From contig DLMI01000064.1 in assembly GCA_002478145.1 (NCBI GenBank), positions 1,081-8,438 on the forward strand: DNA of 7,358 bases, written 5' to 3'. Both the position numbers and the translations under genes were made by a program. This document shows, one piece after another, positions 5,301 to 7,358 of this stretch (position 1 is the stretch's first letter; each line of letters starts with the position of its first letter). The notes below the pieces were generated by a model that searched no databases, was not told the DNA's origin, and worked only from the letters and a program-made list of their open reading frames with translations. Source of the DNA: Acidobacteria bacterium UBA7540. Lineage in GTDB: Bacteria; Acidobacteriota; Terriglobia; UBA7540.

Positions 5301-6632
5301 TCAATCATGCCGAGAAGCCAACGAAGGAATTAAGTCGATTAAGTTGACAAGCCCGTGCTCACGGTAAAGCGTCTTCTTGGGCAGCCGTTTCCAGCCGCCG
5401 TTTCGCCAACGCTTATACCGATGCGACCAGATCCGTCTGACAATCCAGCCATCGAGTCGGTGGAAGAGCAATCGGACGTGGGCGCGTTTGTAATACTCGC
5501 CCCAGCCCCGCAAAAGTGGATTGAGTTCCGCAATCAGCTCCTTGGTCTTCAGAGGTATCTTCCGTTTGGTGCGTTGCCTTACCCGATCCATGAAACGCCG
5601 GATCGACTTCTCCTTGGGGTACGCGTACAGCGCACCCTGTCGGGCTTGACTACGAATCTTGCTCTCGGGCAGATGGAGCTTCCTCGTCCCGCGCTTGATC
5701 TTGTAGCCAAGGAACTCGAAGCCGTTCTGGACATGGACAACCCGCGTCTTCTGCGGATGCAACTCCACGCCCAGTTGTTTCAAGATTCGGCTGGCCGCGT
5801 CCACTGCGGCTCTTGCCTCCGCTGCCGATTTACAGGTAACCACCCAATCATCGGCAAACCTCGTCAGCTGATATCCCTTCAGTCGCATCTCCCGATCAAA
5901 CGGCGTCAGAAGTATGTTACTGAGCAGGGGAGAAACTACTCCACCCTGAGGAGTTCCGCGCTCGGTCGGAAAGAGCCGCCCTTTGCTGTAGCTTCCTGCC
6001 TTGAGCATGGCCTGAATCAGGCGCAGCACTCGGCCGTCTGCTACTCGTTGGGCTACCAGCGTGAGGAGTTTCTTGTGGTCTACGGACCCGAAAAAATCTC
6101 GGAGATCCGCATCGACGATCCACTCCGACCCGCTTTGAATCTCTTTCCACACTTTGCGCAGAGCGTCCTTCGGCGATCGCCCTCGCCGATATCCGAAGCT
6201 GGCATCATCGAATATCGGCTCGAAGATAGGCTCCAACCGATTGAGCAGCGCTTGCTGACACACGCGATCATAGATCGCGGGTATGCCGAGCATGCGATAT
6301 TCGCCCGGTTTGTCCCTCTTCGGGATGGGATGTTGTCGCACCGGCAGAGGTTGATAGGTGTCTTCTTTCAGTTCTCGCTGCAGCCGATCCAACTGCTGGT
6401 CCAGCTGCACTTCGAAGGCCTCCAGAGTCTGCCCATCGACTCCTCCACTTCCCCGGTTCGCTTTCACCTTCTCCCAGGCCATCTCCAGGTTCTTCCGCTT
6501 GTACACTTTGTCAATTAATGAATGGACCTTCTTGGCCCCCGTCAGGTTGATCCAATCCACCAGTCTCCTCAGACGAGAGCGTACGGGTTTTTCACTAAAG
6601 GAACTGTTCCTACCTCCCTCATCTTCACTCAT
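5301..6632 (-). CDS. ltrA: Group II intron reverse transcriptase/maturase (no endonuclease domain)
   Basis: 443 aa from the ATG at 6632, chosen because AAGGAAA lies just upstream and the family-like sequence begins there; the open frame back to 6977 overlaps intron RNA. It shows the RT blocks in order: GSGGVDGQTLEAFE (61-74), IPKRDKPGEYRMLGIP (103-118), FGYRRGRSPKDAL (146-158), WIVDADLRDFFGSVD (171-185), RGTPQGGVVSPLLSNILL (225-242), RFADDWVV (258-265, the catalytic site as FADD rather than the commoner YADD), LHPQKTRVV and FEFLGYKIKRG (291-315). The maturase/thumb region contains LNPLLRGWGEYYKRAHVR (370-387) and WIVRRIW. The protein ends without a C-terminal HNH endonuclease, so mobility would rely on other priming, for example at replication forks. 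It aids intron splicing and copies spliced intron RNA into target DNA. All motifs appear intact. Confidence 0.93.
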   Translation of the reverse strand: MSEDEGGRNSSFSEKPVRSRLRRLVDWINLTGAKKVHSLIDKVYKRKNLEMAWEKVKANRGSGGVDGQTLEAFEVQLDQQLDRLQRELKEDTYQPLPVRQHPIPKRDKPGEYRMLGIPAIYDRVCQQALLNRLEPIFEPIFDDASFGYRRGRSPKDALRKVWKEIQSGSEWIVDADLRDFFGSVDHKKLLTLVAQRVADGRVLRLIQAMLKAGSYSKGRLFPTERGTPQGGVVSPLLSNILLTPFDREMRLKGYQLTRFADDWVVTCKSAAEARAAVDAASRILKQLGVELHPQKTRVVHVQNGFEFLGYKIKRGTRKLHLPESKIRSQARQGALYAYPKEKSIRRFMDRVRQRTKRKIPLKTKELIAELNPLLRGWGEYYKRAHVRLLFHRLDGWIVRRIWSHRYKRWRNGGWKRLPKKTLYREHGLVNLIDLIPSLASRHD

Positions 6633-7246
6633 CTGGTTTCCTTTCTCTTCCTGACCATCTTCGCCGGCTGCCTTCCCCGACCCAATTCTGTCGCCGGTTG
6701 CCCGGTCACGTGGCTTTCGCCACGCTTCATAGGTAATATTCAGCCGTCCGACTACTGACCGAGCCTCGCTCGCCACTTCGCTTTCGCTTATAGGTCCGCT
6801 TACTCCGGTGCCACCCGGAGACTTGGCCAGTCCTCCTGAGGTCACGCGCTGTTCTTCCGTACCGTGCCGTCCGCAAACACCTTGGTGTAGGTGGGTGAAT
6901 GAGAACGCCTTCGCCACAATAGTGCAGGCTCGACCTGCCCCACCTTTGGCCGACCGGTTCATCATGGGTTTCCCCATCGATTACGGCCCGGTACTTCTCC
7001 TCATGCCCTTCGGATTCCATCTTGCGATACTCACTTGATGGACACCCTGCCCTCCAGAGTATTGCCAGCAGTGGCTCTAGCTCCGCCTTGGCTGTATCCA
7101 GCTTTCGCCTTCGTGCCCGTTTAGACTTCTGCTTACCTTCCGCTTTCTCCGGCCAGCGAGGTTTTATCCCCGCTTGTTGGATATGGCGCCCCTCATTTGA
7201 GCGCCCGAGGGACTTTAACCCTCCTGAACAACGTGCTGCTCAGCAC
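6633..7246 (-). ncRNA. Group II intron 5' RNA domains (I to early IV)
   Basis: These 614 bases upstream of the RT start are assigned to domains I-III and the 5' part of IV by position. Visible local structures on the minus strand are the 5' hairpin GTGCT-GAGC-AGCAC (7246-7233) and GAGGG-TTAAAGT-CCCTC. The latter resembles the conserved hairpin early in domain I. The candidate EBS1 at 6925-6919 lies about 320 bases in, a reasonable distance. A tentative EBS2, TACCG near 6990, could pair with CGGTA in the 5' exon. Fine structure was not modelled. Confidence 0.65.
6919..6925 (-). other. Candidate EBS1 of the inner intron
   Basis: GCACTAT on the minus strand is the exact complement of the 5' exon end ATAGTGC at 7253-7247. 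A 7-bp match directly abutting the predicted splice site is what group II target recognition requires. Confidence 0.6.
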
Positions 7247-7283
7247 GCACTATACCGTCGTGTGACTCCTCGGGGACGTACAT
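7247..7283 (-). pseudogene. Outer group II intron RT, first codons before the inner intron
   Basis: From the ATG at 7283 the minus strand reads MYVPEESHDGIV plus one base, and continues at 5207 with P-MNHSNK if the inner intron is excised. Leaders of the form MY..EES..G.VPM...NK are typical of this RT subfamily, from memory. No ribosome binding site is evident before ATG 7283, so translation might begin at the later ATG (5205). Confidence 0.65.
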
Positions 7284-7358
7284 GCGGGCCGTGCGGCTAT
7301 TGCCTTCGCCCACCGCCCTGCTGCTCGGTTTGGCAGCAGGTGTCTCCGAGGTCTCCCG
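7284..7358 (-). mobile_element. Outer group II intron, 5' RNA part (continues beyond the window)
   Basis: This sequence lies directly upstream of the outer RT leader on the minus strand and should be the end of that intron's domain I-III/IV RNA. It contains hairpin-forming stretches such as CTGCTG...CAGCAG. No 5' splice site is visible; it must lie to the right of the window. The assignment rests on position next to the RT leader only. Confidence 0.45.

Larger units (their letters stand above)
5208..7246 (-). mobile_element. Complete group II intron inserted in another group II intron's RT gene
   Basis: On the minus strand the element has a structured 5' region (7246-6633), an RT/maturase ORF (6632-5301), domain V (5290-5258) and a domain VI-like hairpin ending near 5208. 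The ends were set by two independent criteria. First, removing 7246-5208 joins outer-RT codons in frame as GGT ATA GTG CCG ATG. Second, the last seven exon bases ATAGTGC (7253-7247) are perfectly complementary to GCACTAT inside the intron (6925-6919), an expected EBS1-IBS1 contact. The intron then starts GTGCT rather than the usual GTGYG and ends in AC. A GTGCG start at 7250 is the alternative, so the ends carry an uncertainty of about 4 bases. The length is about 2.04 kb, usual for an ORF-bearing intron. Confidence 0.85.

Noticed and set aside
5355..6518. Long 387-codon plus-strand open frame opposite the inner RT
   Set aside because: It is the antisense shadow of the RT gene, whose motifs are unmistakable on the minus strand.
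6633..6977. 115-codon N-terminal extension of the RT frame
   Set aside because: It covers the structured intron RNA, including the candidate EBS1, has no protein-like motifs, and the ATG at 6632 has a ribosome binding site.
1..7358. CRISPR array or phage defence cassette
   Set aside because: No regularly spaced repeats, cas-like genes or known defence domains are seen. The only RT is a standard group II maturase, linked to its own domain V.

Overview
The window looks like accessory chromosome of a soil bacterium, most likely an Acidobacteriota member. This is inferred from the GC-rich codon use, a TonB-domain secreted protein, a DUF3857/transglutaminase-type remnant and a small C-x2-C/H-x2-C protein, all of kinds common in that phylum. 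No marker gene is present, so the placement is tentative.

Layout, left to right. Positions 1-1334 (minus) hold the first 444 codons of a large multi-pass membrane protein that runs off the left edge. Divergent from it, 1553-2146 (plus) encodes an AhpD-like/carboxymuconolactone decarboxylase (CMD) family protein. Its second redox cysteine (CPFC) is replaced by an in-frame TGA, followed at once by a hairpin that fits the bacterial SECIS outline. It is therefore a candidate CxxU selenoprotein; a nonsense mutation is the main alternative. Next come two IS21-like 24-bp terminal-type repeats, a 55-aa putative zinc-binding protein on the minus strand (2327-2494), and a 5'-truncated, doubly frameshifted remnant of a DUF3857/transglutaminase-type protein (about 2566-3420). 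After a 365-base non-coding stretch with several inverted repeats and a tRNA-like fragment, a secreted protein with two TonB-C-like domains occupies 3786-4682.

The right third is a nested retroelement on the minus strand. A complete group II intron (about 7246 down to 5208) encodes a 443-aa reverse transcriptase/maturase (6632-5301) and has recognisable domains V and VI and an EBS1-IBS1 pairing. It sits inside the N-terminal coding region of a second, unrelated group II intron RT. Codons of that outer RT flank the insertion on both sides and rejoin in frame if the inner intron is removed. The outer RT is itself broken after about 80 codons, so only the inner intron looks potentially functional.

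The pseudogenes, insertion remnants and nested introns indicate a region that tolerates insertion and decay. That context makes both the twintron and the TGA-containing CMD gene the points to verify.
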